Positions 49,074 through 63,027 are shown, counted from the stretch's first letter. The stretch: DNA of 64,000 nt from Diadophis punctatus similis (GCA_023053685.1 JALIGW010000040.1:903501-967500), one strand, 5' to 3'. Notes: a model not told the origin generated them from the letters alone. A program made the numbers and translations.

Positions 49074-52000
49074 CAGCATAAACTGCGGCGGTGAGACAGC
49101 GGAGACAGCAGAAACGGCGGCTGTGGGACAGCGAGGATAGCAGAAACGGCGGCGGTGGGACAGCGGGGACAGCAGAAATGGTGTCAGTGGGACAGCGGAG
49201 ACAGCAGAAACGGCGGCGGTGGGACAGCGGGGACAGCAGAAACGGCGTCGGTGGGACAGCGGAGACAGCAGAAACGGCGGCTGTGGGACAGCGAGGATAG
49301 CAGAAACGGCGGCGGTGGGACAGCGGAGACAGCATAAACGGCGGCGGTGGGACAGCGGGGACAGCAGAAACGGCGGCGGTGGGACAGCGGGGACAGCAGA
49401 AACGGCAGCAGTGGGACAGCAGAAACGGCGGCGGTGAGACAGCAGAAACGGCGGTTGTGGGACAGCGGGGACAGCAGAAACGGCGGTGGTGGGACAGCGG
49501 GGAGAACGGAAACAGCAGCGGTGGGACAGCGGGGACAGCAGAAACGGGGGCAATGGGACAGCGGGGACAGCAGAAACGGCGGCGGTGGGACAGCGGGGAC
49601 AGCAGAAACGGCGGCGGTGGGACAGCGGAGACGGCGGCGGTGGGGCAGCAGGGACAGCAGATATGGCGGCGGTGGGACAGCAGAAACGGCGGCGGTGGGA
49701 CAGCGGAGACAGCAGAAACGGTGGCAGTTGGACAGCGGAAACGGCAGCGGTGGGACAGCGGGGACAGCAGAAATGGCGGCGGTGGGACAGCGGGGACAGC
49801 GGAAACGGCGGCAGTGGGACAGCGGGGACAGCAGAAATGGCGGCGGTGGGACAACGGGGACAGCAGAAGCGGTGGCGGTGGGACAGCGGGGACAACGGAA
49901 ATGGCGGCAGTGGGACAGCGGGGACAGCAGAAACGGCGGCGGTGGGACAGCGGGGACAGCTGAAATGGCAGCAGTGGGACAGCGGGGACAGCAGAAATGG
50001 CGGAGGTGGGACAGCGGGGACAACGGAAACGGCGGTGGTGGGACAGCGGGGACAGCAGAAATGGCGGCGGTGGGACAACGGGGACAACGGAAACGGCGGC
50101 GGTGGGACAGTGGTGACAGCAGAAACGGCGGCGGTGGGACAGCAGGGACAGCAGAAACGGCGGCGGTGGGACAGCGAGGACAGCAGAAATGGTGACGGTG
50201 GGACAGCGGGGACAGCAGAAACTGCGGCGGTGGGACAGCGGAAACGGCGGGGGTGGGACAGCGGAGACAGCAGAAACGGCGGCTGTGGGATAGCGAGGAT
50301 AGCAGAAACGGCGGGGGTGGGACAGCGGGGACAGCAGAAACGGCGTCGGTGGGACAGCGGAGACAGCAGAAACGGCGGCGGTGGGACAGCGGGGACAGCA
50401 GAAACGGCGTCGGTGGGACAGCGGAGACAGCAGAAACGGCGTCGGTGGGACAGCGGGGACAGTAGAAACAGCGGCGGTGGGACAGCGGGGACAGCAGAAA
50501 CGGCAGCAGTGGGACAGCGTAGACAGCAGAAACGGCGGCGGTGAGACAGCAGAAACGGCGGTTGTGGGACAGCGGGGAGAACGGAAACGGCGGCGGTGGG
50601 ACAGCGGGGACAGCAGAAACGGGGGCAGTGGGACAGCGGGGACAGCAGAAACGGCGGCGGTGGGACAGCGGGGACAGCAGAAACGGCGGCGGTGAGACAG
50701 CAGAAACGGCGGTTGTTGGACAGCGGGGAGAATGGAAACGGCGGCGGTGGGACAGCGGTGACAGCAGAAACTGCAGCGGTGGGACAGCGGGGACAGCAGA
50801 AACGGCGGCAGTGGGACAGCAGAAACGGCGGCGGTGGGACAGCGGAGACAGTAGAAACGGCGGCGGTGGGACAGCGGAGACAGCAGAAATGGTGGCGGTG
50901 GGACAGCGGAAACGGCGGCGGTGGGACAGCGGGGACAGCAGAAATGGCGGTGGTGGGACAGCGGGGACAGCGGAAACGGCGGCAGTGGGACACCGGGGAC
51001 AGCAGAAACGGCGGTGGTGGGACAGCAGGGACAGCGGAAACGGCGGCGGTGGGACAGCGGGGACAGCAGAAACGGCGGCGGTGGGACAGCGGGGACAGCA
51101 GAAACGGCGGCGGTGGGACAGCGGGGACAGCAGAAACGGCGGCGGTGGGACAGCGGGGACAGCAGAAACTGCGGCAGTGAGACAGCGGAGACAGCAGAAA
51201 CGGCGGCGGTAGGACAGCGGAAACGGCGGCGGTGGGACAGCGGAGACAGCAGAAACGGCGGTGGGACAGCGGAAACGGCGGCGGTGGGACAGCGGAGACT
51301 GCAGAAACGGCGGCGGTGGGACAGCGAGGACAGCAGAAACGGCGGCGGTGGGACAGCGGGGACAGCAGAAACGGCGGCGGTGGGACAGCGGGGACAGCAG
51401 AAATGGCGGTGGTGGGACAGCGGGGACAGCAGAAATGGCGGCGGTGGGACAGCGGGGACAACGGAAACGGCGGCGGTGGGACATCGGGGACAGCAGAAAT
51501 GGCGGCGGTGGGACAACGGGGACAACGGAAACGGTGGCGGTGGGACAGCGGTGACAGCAGAAACAGCAGCGGTGGGACAGCGGGGACAGCAGAAACGGCG
51601 GCAGTGGGACAGCAGAAACGGCGGCGGTGGGACAGCGGAGACAGTAGAAACGGCGGCGGTGGGACAGCGGAGACAGCAGAAATGGTGGCAGTGGGACAGC
51701 GGAAACGGCGGCGGTGGGACAGCGGGGACAGCAGAAATGGCGGTGGTGGGACAGCGGGGACAGTGGAAACGGCGGCAGTGGGACACCGGGGACAGCAGAA
51801 ACGGCGGTGGTGGGACAGCAGGGACAGCAGAAACGGCGGCGGTGGGACAGCGGGGACAGCAGAAACGGCGGCGGTGGGACAGCGGGGACAGCAGAAACGG
51901 CGGCGGTGGGACAGCGGGGACAGCAGAAACGGCGGCAATGGGACAGCGGGGACAGCAGAAACTGCGGCAGTGAGACAGCGGAGACAGCAGAAACGGCGGC

Positions 52001-55000
52001 GGTAGGACAGCGGAAACGGCGGCGGTGGGACAGCGGAGACAGCAGAAACGGCGGTGGGACAGCGGAAACGGCGGCGGTGGGACAGCGGAGACAGCTGAAA
52101 CTGCGGCAGTGGGACAGCGGGGATAGCAGAAATGGCGGCGGTCGGACAGCGGGGACAACGGAAACGGCGGCGGTGGGACAGCGGGGACAGCAGAAACGGC
52201 GGCGGTGGGACAACCGGGACAACGGAAACGGCGGCGGAGGGACAGCAGTGACAGCAGAAACGGCGGCGGTGGGACAGCAGGGACAGCAGAAACGGTGGCG
52301 GTGGGACAGCGAGGACAGCAGAAACGGTGACGGTGGGACAGCGGGGACAGCAGAAATGGCGGCGGTGTGACAGCGGAAATGGCGGCGGTGGGACAGCGGA
52401 GACAGCAGAAACGGCGGCGGTGGGACAGCGAGGATAGCAGAAACGGCGGCGGTGGGACAGCGGAAATGGCGGCGGTGGGACAGCGGGGACAGCAGAAACA
52501 GCGGCGGTGGGACAGCGGGGACAGCAGAAACGGCAGCAGTGGGACAGCATAGAAAGCAGAAATGGCGGCGGTGAGACAGCAGAAACGGCGGTTGTGGGAC
52601 AGCGGGGACAGCAGAAACGGCGGTGGTGGGACAGCGGGGAGAACGGAAACGGCGGCGGTGGGACAGCGGGGACAGCAGAAACGGCGGCAGTGGGACAGCG
52701 GGGACAGCAGAAACGGCGGCGGTGGGACAGCGGGGACAGCAGAAACGGCGGCGGTGGGACAGCGGAAACGGCGGCGGTGGGACAGCAGGGACAGCAGAAA
52801 TGGCGGCGGTGGGACAGCGGGGACAGCGGAAACGGTGGCGGTGGGAAAGCGGGAACAGCAGAAACGGTGCCGGTGGGACAGCGGGGACAGCAGAAACGGC
52901 AGCAGTGAGACAGCGGAGACAGCAGAAATGGCGGCGGTAGGAGAGCGGAAACGGCGGCAGTGGGACAGCGGGGACAGCGGAAACGGCGGCGGTGGGACAG
53001 CGGGGACAGCAGAAATGGCGGCGGTGGGACAGCGGGGACAACGGAAACGGCGGTGGTGGGACAGCGGGGACAGCAGAAATGGCGGCGGTGGGACAACGGG
53101 GACAATGGAAACGGCGGCGGTGGGACAGTGGTGACAGCAGAAACGGCGGCGGTGGGACAGCAGGGACAGCAGAAACGGCGGCGGTGGGACAGCGAGGACA
53201 GCAGAAATGGTGACGGTGGGACAGCGGGGACAGCAGAAACTGCGGCGGTGGGACAGCGGAAACGGCGGGGGTGGGACAGCGGAGACAGCAGAAACGGCGG
53301 CTGTGGGATAGCGAGGATAGCAGAAACGGCGGGGGTGGGACAGCGGGGACAGCAGAAACGGCGTCGGTGGGACAGCGGAGACAGCAGAAACGGCGGCGGT
53401 GGGACAGCGGGGACAGCAGAAACGGCGTCGGTGGGACAGCGGAGACAGCAGAAACGGCGGCTGTGGGACAGCGAGGATAGCAGAAAAGGCGGCGGTGGGA
53501 CAGCGGAGACAGCATAAACGGCGGCGGTGGGACAGCGGGGACAGTAGAAACAGCGGCGGTGGGACAGCGGTGACAGCAGAAACGGCAGCAGTGGGACAGC
53601 GTAGACAGCAGAAACGGCGGCGGTGAGACAGCAGAAACGGCGGTTGTGGGACAGCGGGGAGAACGGAAACGGCGGCGGTGGGACAGCGGGGACAGCAGAA
53701 ACGGGGGCAGTGGGACAGCGGGGACAGCAGAAACGGCGGCGGTGGGACAGCGGGGACAGCAGAAACGGCGGCGGTGAGACAGCAGAAACGGCGGTTGTGG
53801 GACAGCGGGGAGAATGGAAACGGCGGCGGTGGGACAGCGGTGACAGCAGAAACTGCAGCGGTGGGACAGCGGGGACAGCAGAAACGGCGGCAGTGGGACA
53901 GCAGAAACGGCGGCGGTGGGACAGCGGAGACAGTAGAAACGGCGGCGGTGGGACAGCGGAGACAGCAGAAATGGTGGCAGTGGGACAGCGGAAACGGCGG
54001 CGGTGGGACAGCGGGGACAGCAGAAATGGCGGTGGTGGGACAGCGGGGACAGCGGAAACGGCGGCAGTGGGACACCGGGGACAGCAGAAACGGCGGTGGT
54101 GGGACAGCAGGGACAGCAGAAACGGCGGCGGTGGGACAGCGGGGACAGCAGAAACGGCGGCGGTGGGACAGCGGGGACAGCAGAAACGGCGGCGGTGGGA
54201 CAGCGGGGACAGCAGAAACGGCGGCGGTGGGACAGCGGGGACAGCAGAAACTGCGGCAGTGAGACAGCGGAGACAGCAGAAACGGCGGCGGTAGGACAGC
54301 GGAAACGGCGGCGGTGGGACAGCGGGGACAGCAGAAACGGCAGCAGTGGGACAGCATAGAAAGCAGAAATGGCGGCGGTGAGACAGCAGAAACGGCGGTT
54401 GTGGGACAGCGGGGACAGCAGAAACGGCGGTGGTGGGACAGCGGGGAGAACGGAAACGGCGGCGGTGGGACAGCGGGGACAGCAGAAACGGCAGCAGTGG
54501 GACAGCGGGGACAGCAGAAACGGCGGCGGTGGGACAGCGGGGACAGCAGAAACGGCGGCGGTGGGACAGCGGAAACGGCGGCGGTGGGACAGCAGGGACA
54601 GCAGAAATGGCGGCGGTGGGACAGCGGGGACAGCGGAAACGGTGGCCGTGGGAAAGCGGGAACAGCAGAAACGGTGCCGGTGGGACAGCGGGGACAGCAG
54701 AAACGGCAGCAGTGAGACAGCGGAGACAGCAGAAATGGCGGCGGTAGGAGAGCGGAAACGGCGGCAGTGGGACAGCGGGGACAGCGGAAACGGCGGCGGT
54801 GGGACAGCGGGGACAGCAGAAATGGCGGCGGTGGGACAGCGGGGACAACGGAAACGGCGGTGGTGGGACAGCGGGGACAGCAGAAACTGCGGCGGTGGGA
54901 CAGCTGAAACGGCGGCGGTGAGACAGCGGGGACAGCAGAAACGGCGGCGGTGGCACAGCGGAAACGGCGGCGGTGGGACAGCGGGGACAGCAGAAATGGC

Positions 55001-56199
55001 GGCGGTGGGACAGCGGGGACAGCGGAAACGGCGGCGGTGGGAAAGCAGGAACAGCGGAAACGGCGGCGGTGGGACAGCGGGGACAGCAGAAACAGCGGCG
55101 GTGGGACAGCGGAAACGGCGGCGGTGGGACAGCAGGGACAGCAGAAATGGCGGCGGTGGGACAGCGGGGACAGCGGAAACGGCGGCGGTGGGAAAGCGGG
55201 AACAGCAGAAACGGTGCCGGTGGGACAGCGGGGACAGCAGAAACGGCAGCAGTGAGACAGCGGAGACAGCAGAAACGGCGGCGGTAGGAGAGCGGAAACG
55301 GCGGCAGTGGGACAGCGGGGACAGCGGAAACGGCGGCGGTGGGACAGCGGGGACAGCAGAAATGGCGGCGGTGGGACAGCGGGGACAGCGGAAACGGCGG
55401 CAGTGGGACAGCGGGGATAGCAGAAATGGCGGCGGTGGGACAATGGGGACAGCAGAAACGGTGGCGGTGGGACAGCGGGGACAACGGAAACGGCGGCAGT
55501 GGGACAGCGGGGACAGCAGAAACGGCGGCGGTGGGACAGCGGGGACAGCAGAAACGGCGGCGGTGGGACAGCGGGGACAGCAGAAATGGCGGCGGTGGGA
55601 CAACGGGGACAACGGAAACGGCGGCGGTGGGACAGCGGTGACAGCAGAAACAGCAGCGGTGGGACAGCGGGGACAGCAGAAACGGCGGCAGTGGGACAGC
55701 AGAAACGGCGGCGGTGGGACAGCGGAGACAGCAGAAATGGCGGTGGTGGGACAGCGGGGACAGCGGAAACGGCGGCAGTGGGACACCGGGGACAGCAGAA
55801 ACGGCGGCGGTGGGACAGCGGGGACAGCAGAAATGGCGGCGGTGGGACAACGGGGACAACGGAAACGGCGGCGGTGGGACAGCGGTGACAGCAGAAACAG
55901 CAGCGGTGGGACAGCGGGGACAGCAGAAACGGCGGCAGTGGGACAGCAGAAACGGCGGCGGTGGGACAGCGGAGACAGCAGAAATGGCGGTGGTGGGACA
56001 GCGGGGACAGCGGAAACGGCGGCAGTGGGACACCGGGGACAGCAGAAACGGCGGCGGTGGGACAGCGGGGACAGCAGAAATGGCGGCGGTGGGACAGTGG
56101 GGACAGCAGAAACGGCGGCGGTGGAACAGCGGGGACAGCAGAAACGGCGGCGGTGGGACAGCAGGGACAGCAGAAACGGCGGCGGTGGGACAGCGGGGA
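49074..56199 (+). repeat. 7,126-bp higher-order unit, copy 1
   Basis: It is bounded by the CAGCATAAACTGCGG marks at 49,074 and 56,200. Its internal order is C-type (49.07-50.46 kb), E-type (to 52.36 kb), D-type (to 53.0 kb), the right part of a C-type block (53.0-53.55 kb), a short E-type (to 54.3 kb), D-type again and a block A tail (about 54.9-56.2 kb). GCAGATAT is at 49,657. The next copy repeats this order without interruption at a constant offset of 7,126. Confidence 0.9.
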
Positions 56200-59100
56200 C
56201 AGCATAAACTGCGGCGGTGAGACAGCGGAGACAGCAGAAACGGCGGCTGTGGGACAGCGAGGATAGCAGAAACGGCGGCGGTGGGACAGCGGGGACAGCA
56301 GAAATGGTGTCAGTGGGACAGCGGAGACAGCAGAAACGGCGGCGGTGGGACAGCGGGGACAGCAGAAACGGCGTCGGTGGGACAGCGGAGACAGCAGAAA
56401 CGGCGGCTGTGGGACAGCGAGGATAGCAGAAACGGCGGCGGTGGGACAGCGGAGACAGCATAAAGGGCGGCGGTGGGACAGCGGGGACAGCAGAAACGGC
56501 GGCGGTGGGACAGCGGGGACAGCAGAAACGGCAGCAGTGGGACAGCAGAAACGGCGGCGGTGAGACAGCAGAAACGGCGGTTGTGGGACAGCGGGGACAG
56601 CAGAAACGGCGGTGGTGGGACAGCGGGGAGAACGGAAACAGCAGCGGTGGGACAGCGGGGACAGCAGAAACGGGGGCAATGGGACAGCGGGGACAGCAGA
56701 AACGGCGGCGGTGGGACAGCGGGGACAGCAGAAACGGCGGCGGTGGGACAGCGGAGACGGCGGCGGTGGGGCAGCAGGGACAGCAGATATGGCGGCGGTG
56801 GGACAGCAGAAACGGCGGCGGTGGGACAGCGGAGACAGCAGAAACGGTGGCAGTTGGACAGCGGAAACGGCAGCGGTGGGACAGCGGGGACAGCAGAAAT
56901 GGCGGCGGTGGGACAGCGGGGACAGCGGAAACGGCGGCAGTGGGACAGCGGGGACAGCAGAAATGGCGGCGGTGGGACAACGGGGACAGCAGAAGCGGTG
57001 GCGGTGGGACAGCGGGGACAACGGAAATGGCGGCAGTGGGACAGCGGGGACAGCAGAAACGGCGGCGGTGGGACAGCGGGGACAGCTGAAATGGCAGCAG
57101 TGGGACAGCGGGGACAGCAGAAATGGCGGAGGTGGGACAGCGGGGACAACGGAAACGGCGGTGGTGGGACAGCGGGGACAGCAGAAATGGCGGCGGTGGG
57201 ACAACGGGGACAACGGAAACGGCGGCGGTGGGACAGTGGTGACAGCAGAAACGGCGGCGGTGGGACAGCAGGGACAGCAGAAACGGCGGCGGTGGGACAG
57301 CGAGGACAGCAGAAATGGTGACGGTGGGACAGCGGGGACAGCAGAAACTGCGGCGGTGGGACAGCGGAAACGGCGGGGGTGGGACAGCGGAGACAGCAGA
57401 AACGGCGGCTGTGGGATAGCGAGGATAGCAGAAACGGCGGGGGTGGGACAGCGGGGACAGCAGAAACGGCGTCGGTGGGACAGCGGAGACAGCAGAAACG
57501 GCGGCGGTGGGACAGCGGGGACAGCAGAAACGGCGTCGGTGGGACAGCGGAGACAGCAGAAACGGCGTCGGTGGGACAGCGGGGACAGTAGAAACAGCGG
57601 CGGTGGGACAGCGGGGACAGCAGAAACGGCAGCAGTGGGACAGCGTAGACAGCAGAAACGGCGGCGGTGAGACAGCAGAAACGGCGGTTGTGGGACAGCG
57701 GGGAGAACGGAAACGGCGGCGGTGGGACAGCGGGGACAGCAGAAACGGGGGCAGTGGGACAGCGGGGACAGCAGAAACGGCGGCGGTGGGACAGCGGGGA
57801 CAGCAGAAACGGCGGCGGTGAGACAGCAGAAACGGCGGTTGTTGGACAGCGGGGAGAATGGAAACGGCGGCGGTGGGACAGCGGTGACAGCAGAAACTGC
57901 AGCGGTGGGACAGCGGGGACAGCAGAAACGGCGGCAGTGGGACAGCAGAAACGGCGGCGGTGGGACAGCGGAGACAGTAGAAACGGCGGCGGTGGGACAG
58001 CGGAGACAGCAGAAATGGTGGCAGTGGGACAGCGGAAACGGCGGCGGTGGGACAGCGGGGACAGCAGAAATGGCGGTGGTGGGACAGCGGGGACAGCGGA
58101 AACGGCGGCAGTGGGACACCGGGGACAGCAGAAACGGCGGTGGTGGGACAGCAGGGACAGCGGAAACGGCGGCGGTGGGACAGCGGGGACAGCAGAAACG
58201 GCGGCGGTGGGACAGCGGGGACAGCAGAAACGGCGGCGGTGGGACAGCGGGGACAGCAGAAACGGCGGCGGTGGGACAGCGGGGACAGCAGAAACTGCGG
58301 CAGTGAGACAGCGGAGACAGCAGAAACGGCGGCGGTAGGACAGCGGAAACGGCGGCGGTGGGACAGCGGAGACAGCAGAAACGGCGGTGGGACAGCGGAA
58401 ACGGCGGCGGTGGGACAGCGGAGACTGCAGAAACGGCGGCGGTGGGACAGCGAGGACAGCAGAAACGGCGGCGGTGGGACAGCGGGGACAGCAGAAACGG
58501 CGGCGGTGGGACAGCGGGGACAGCAGAAATGGCGGTGGTGGGACAGCGGGGACAGCAGAAATGGCGGCGGTGGGACAGCGGGGACAACGGAAACGGCGGC
58601 GGTGGGACATCGGGGACAGCAGAAATGGCGGCGGTGGGACAACGGGGACAACGGAAACGGTGGCGGTGGGACAGCGGTGACAGCAGAAACAGCAGCGGTG
58701 GGACAGCGGGGACAGCAGAAACGGCGGCAGTGGGACAGCAGAAACGGCGGCGGTGGGACAGCGGAGACAGTAGAAACGGCGGCGGTGGGACAGCGGAGAC
58801 AGCAGAAATGGTGGCAGTGGGACAGCGGAAACGGCGGCGGTGGGACAGCGGGGACAGCAGAAATGGCGGTGGTGGGACAGCGGGGACAGTGGAAACGGCG
58901 GCAGTGGGACACCGGGGACAGCAGAAACGGCGGTGGTGGGACAGCAGGGACAGCAGAAACGGCGGCGGTGGGACAGCGGGGACAGCAGAAACGGCGGCGG
59001 TGGGACAGCGGGGACAGCAGAAACGGCGGCGGTGGGACAGCGGGGACAGCAGAAACGGCGGCAATGGGACAGCGGGGACAGCAGAAACTGCGGCAGTGAG

Positions 59101-62012
59101 ACAGCGGAGACAGCAGAAACGGCGGCGGTAGGACAGCGGAAACGGCGGCGGTGGGACAGCGGAGACAGCAGAAACGGCGGTGGGACAGCGGAAACGGCGG
59201 CGGTGGGACAGCGGAGACAGCTGAAACTGCGGCAGTGGGACAGCGGGGATAGCAGAAATGGCGGCGGTCGGACAGCGGGGACAACGGAAACGGCGGCGGT
59301 GGGACAGCGGGGACAGCAGAAACGGCGGCGGTGGGACAACCGGGACAACGGAAACGGCGGCGGAGGGACAGCAGTGACAGCAGAAACGGCGGCGGTGGGA
59401 CAGCAGGGACAGCAGAAACGGTGGCGGTGGGACAGCGAGGACAGCAGAAACGGTGACGGTGAGACAGCGGGGACAGCAGAAATGGCGGCGGTGTGACAGC
59501 GGAAATGGCGGCGGTGGGACAGCGGAGACAGCAGAAACGGCGGCGGTGGGACAGCGAGGATAGCAGAAACGGCGGCGGTGGGACAGCGGAAATGGCGGCG
59601 GTGGGACAGCGGGGACAGCAGAAACAGCGGCGGTGGGACAGCGGGGACAGCAGAAACGGCAGCAGTGGGACAGCATAGAAAGCAGAAATGGCGGCGGTGA
59701 GACAGCAGAAACGGCGGTTGTGGGACAGTGGGGACAGCAGAAACGGCGGTGGTGGGACAGCGGGGAGAACGGAAACGGCGGCGGTGGGACAGCGGGGACA
59801 GCAGAAACGGCGGCAGTGGGACAGCGGGGACAGCAGAAACGGCGGCGGTGGGACAGCGGGGACAGCAGAAACGGCGGCGGTGGGACAGCGGAAACGGCGG
59901 CGGTGGGACAGCAGGGACAGCAGAAATGGCGGCGGTGGGACAGCGGGGACAGCGGAAACGGTGGCGGTGGGAAAGCGGGAACAGCAGAAACGGTGCCGGT
60001 GGGACAGCGGGGACAGCAGAAACGGCAGCAGTGAGACAGCGGAGACAGCAGAAATGGCGGCGGTAGGAGAGCGGAAACGGCGGCAGTGGGACAGCGGGGA
60101 CAGCGGAAACGGCGGCGGTGGGACAGCGGGGACAGCAGAAATGGCGGCGGTGGGACAGCGGGGACAACGGAAACGGCGGTGGTGGGACAGCGGGGACAGC
60201 AGAAATGGCGGCGGTGGGACAACGGGGACAATGGAAACGGCGGCGGTGGGACAGTGGTGACAGCAGAAACGGCGGCGGTGGGACAGCAGGGACAGCAGAA
60301 ACGGCGGCGGTGGGACAGCGAGGACAGCAGAAATGGTGACGGTGGGACAGCGGGGACAGCAGAAACTGCGGCGGTGGGACAGCGGAAACGGCGGGGGTGG
60401 GACAGCGGAGACAGCAGAAACGGCGGCTGTGGGATAGCGAGGATAGCAGAAACGGCGGGGGTGGGACAGCGGGGACAGCAGAAACGGCGTCGGTGGGACA
60501 GCGGAGACAGCAGAAACGGCGGCGGTGGGACAGCGGGGACAGCAGAAACCGCGTCGGTGGGACAGCGGAGACAGCAGAAACGGCGGCTGTGGGACAGCGA
60601 GGATAGCAGAAAAGGCGGCGGTGGGACAGCGGAGACAGCATAAACGGCGGCGGTGGGACAGCGGGGACAGTAGAAACAGCGGCGGTGGGACAGCGGGGAC
60701 AGCAGAAACGGCAGAAGTGGGACAGCGTAGACAGCAGAAACGGCGGCGGTGAGACAGCAGAAACGGCGGTTGTGGGACAGCGGGGAGAACGGAAACGGCG
60801 GCGGTGGGACAGCGGGGACAGCAGAAACGGGGGCAGTGGGACAGCGGGGACAGCAGAAACGGCGGCGGTGGGACAGCGGGGACAGCAGAAACGGCGGCGG
60901 TGAGACAGCAGAAACGGCGGTTGTGGGACAGCGGGGAGAATGGAAACGGCGGCGGTGGGACAGCGGTGACAGCAGAAACTGCAGCGGTGGGACAGCGGGG
61001 ACAGCAGAAACGGCGGCAGTGGGACAGCAGAAACGGCGGCGGTGGGACAGCGGAGACAGTAGAAACGGCGGCGGTGGGACAGCGGAGACAGCAGAAATGG
61101 TGGCAGTGGGACAGCGGAAACGGCGGCGGTGGGACAGCGGGGACAGCAGAAATGGCGGTGGTGGGACAGCGGGGACAGCGGAAACGGCGGCAGTGGGACA
61201 CCGGGGACAGCAGAAACGGCGGTGGTGGGACAGCAGGGACAGCAGAAACGGCGGCGGTGGGACAGCGGGGACAGCAGAAACGGCGGCGGTGGGACAGCGG
61301 GGACAGCAGAAACGGCGGCGGTGGGACAGCGGGGACAGCAGAAACGGCGGCGGTGGGACAGCGGGGACAGCAGAAACTGCGGCAGTGAGACAGCGGAGAC
61401 AGCAGAAACGGCGGCGGTAGGACAGCGGAAACGGCGGCGGTGGGACAGCGCGGACAGCAGAAACGGCAGCAGTGGGACAGCATAGAAAGCAGAAATGGCG
61501 GCGGTGAGACAGCAGAAACGGCGGTTGTGGGACAGCGGGGACAGCAGAAACGGCGGTGGTGGGACAGCGGGGAGAACGTAAACGGCGGCGGTGGGACAGC
61601 GGGGACAGCAGAAACGGCAGCAGTGGGACAGCGGGGACAGCAGAAACGGCGGCGGTGGGACAGCGGGGACAGCAGAAACGGCGGCGGTGGGACAGCGGAA
61701 ACGGCGGCGGTGGGACAGCAGGGACAGCAGAAATGGCGGCGGTGGGACAGCGGGGACAGCGGAAACGGTGGCGGTGGGAAAGCGGGAACAGCAGAAACGG
61801 TGCCGGTGGGACAGCGGGGACAGCAGAAACGGCAGCAGTGAGACAGCGGAGACAGCAGAAATGGCGGCGGTAGGAGAGCGGAAACGGCGGCAGTGGGACA
61901 GCGGGGACAGCGGAAACGGCGGCGGTGGGACAGCGGGGACAGCAGAAATGGCGGCGGTGGGACAGCGGGGACAACGGAAACGGCGGTGGTGGGACAGCGG
62001 GGACAGCAGAAA
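56200..62012 (+). repeat. 7,126-bp higher-order unit, copy 2 (truncated at about 5.8 kb)
   Basis: It pairs with 49,074-54,886 at a constant offset of 7,126, including GCAGATAT at 56,783 and minor private changes such as GTTGTTGGACAG. I noticed only scattered single-base differences, for example GATAAAGGGCGG-type changes near 56,463, GCAGAAACCGCGTCGG at about 60,547 and GCGCGGACAGCAG at about 61,450. Similarity stops at about 54,887/62,013, where copy 1 has GAAACTGCGG and this copy has GAAATGGCGG, continuing the 1,807-bp repeat. Confidence 0.9.
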
Positions 62013-63027
62013 TGGCGGCGGTGGGACAACGGGGACAACGGAAACGGCGGCGGTGGGACAGTGGTGACAGCAGAAACGGCGGCGGTGGGACAGCAGGGAC
62101 AGCAGAAACGGCGGCGGTGGGACAGCGAGGACAGCAGAAATGGTGACGGTGGGACAGCGGGGACAGCAGAAACTGCGGCGGTGGGACAGCGGAAACGGCG
62201 GGGGTGGGACAGCGGAGACAGCAGAAACGGCGGCTGTGGGATAGCGAGGATAGCAGAAACGGCGGGGGTGGGACAGCGGGGACAGCAGAAACGGCGTCGG
62301 TGGGACAGCGGAGACAGCAGAAACGGCGGCGGTGGGACAGCGGGGACAGCAGAAACGGCGTCGGTGGGACAGCGGAGACAGCAGAAACGGCGGCTGTGGG
62401 ACAGCGAGGATAGCAGAAAAGGCGGCGGTGGGACAGCGGAGACAGCATAAACGGCGGCGGTGGGACAGCGGGGACAGTAGAAACAGCGGCGGTGGGACAG
62501 CGGGGACAGCAGAAACGGCAGCAGTGGGACAGCGTAGACAGCAGAAACGGCGGCGGTGAGACAGCAGAAACGGCGGTTGTGGGACAGCGGGGAGAACGGA
62601 AACGGCGGCGGTGGGACAGCGGGGACAGCAGAAACGGGGGCAGTGGGACAGCGGGGACAGCAGAAACGGCGGCGGTGGGACAGCGGGGACAGCAGAAACG
62701 GCGGCGGTGAGACAGCAGAAACGGCGGTTGTGGGACAGCGGGGAGAATGGAAACGGCGGTGGTGGGACAGCGGTGACAGCAGAAACTGCAGCGGTGGGAC
62801 AGCGGGGACAGCAGAAACGGCGGCAGTGGGACAGCAGAAACGGCGGCGGTGGGACAGCGGAGACAGTAGAAACGGCGGCGGTGGGACAGCGGAGACAGCA
62901 GAAATGGTGGCAGTGGGACAGCGGAAACGGCGGCGGTGGGACAGCGGGGACAGCAGAAATGGCGGTGGTGGGACAGCGGGGACAGCGGAAACGGCGGCAG
63001 TGGGACACCGGGGACAGCAGAAACGGC
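60206..63027 (+). repeat. 1,807-bp tandem repeat (one full unit and a partial second)
   Basis: From about 60.09 kb, landmarks recur 1,807 bp later up to about 63.03 kb: GGCGGGGGTGGG, GGGATAGCGAGG, the GGCGTCGG pair, GCGTAGACAGC, GGGGAGAACGG and GGGGAGAATGG. The first unit is the terminal part of the 7,126-bp copy 2. This arose after, or independently of, the 7,126-bp duplication, because the first 7,126-bp unit lacks it. Confidence 0.85.

Larger units (their letters stand above)
39130..49350 (+). repeat. 10-kb segmental duplication, copy 2
   Basis: This is the counterpart of 24.12-34.27 kb. It contains a 622-bp tandem pair (marks at 39,733 and 40,355), a full-length C-type stretch with GCAGATAT at 40,938, then 42,077 and block B copy 3, then block A copy 4. 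It retains the six monomers that are missing at 25.8 kb. It begins at the GGGACAATGGGG monomer and merges at its right end with the first 7,126-bp unit. Confidence 0.82.
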
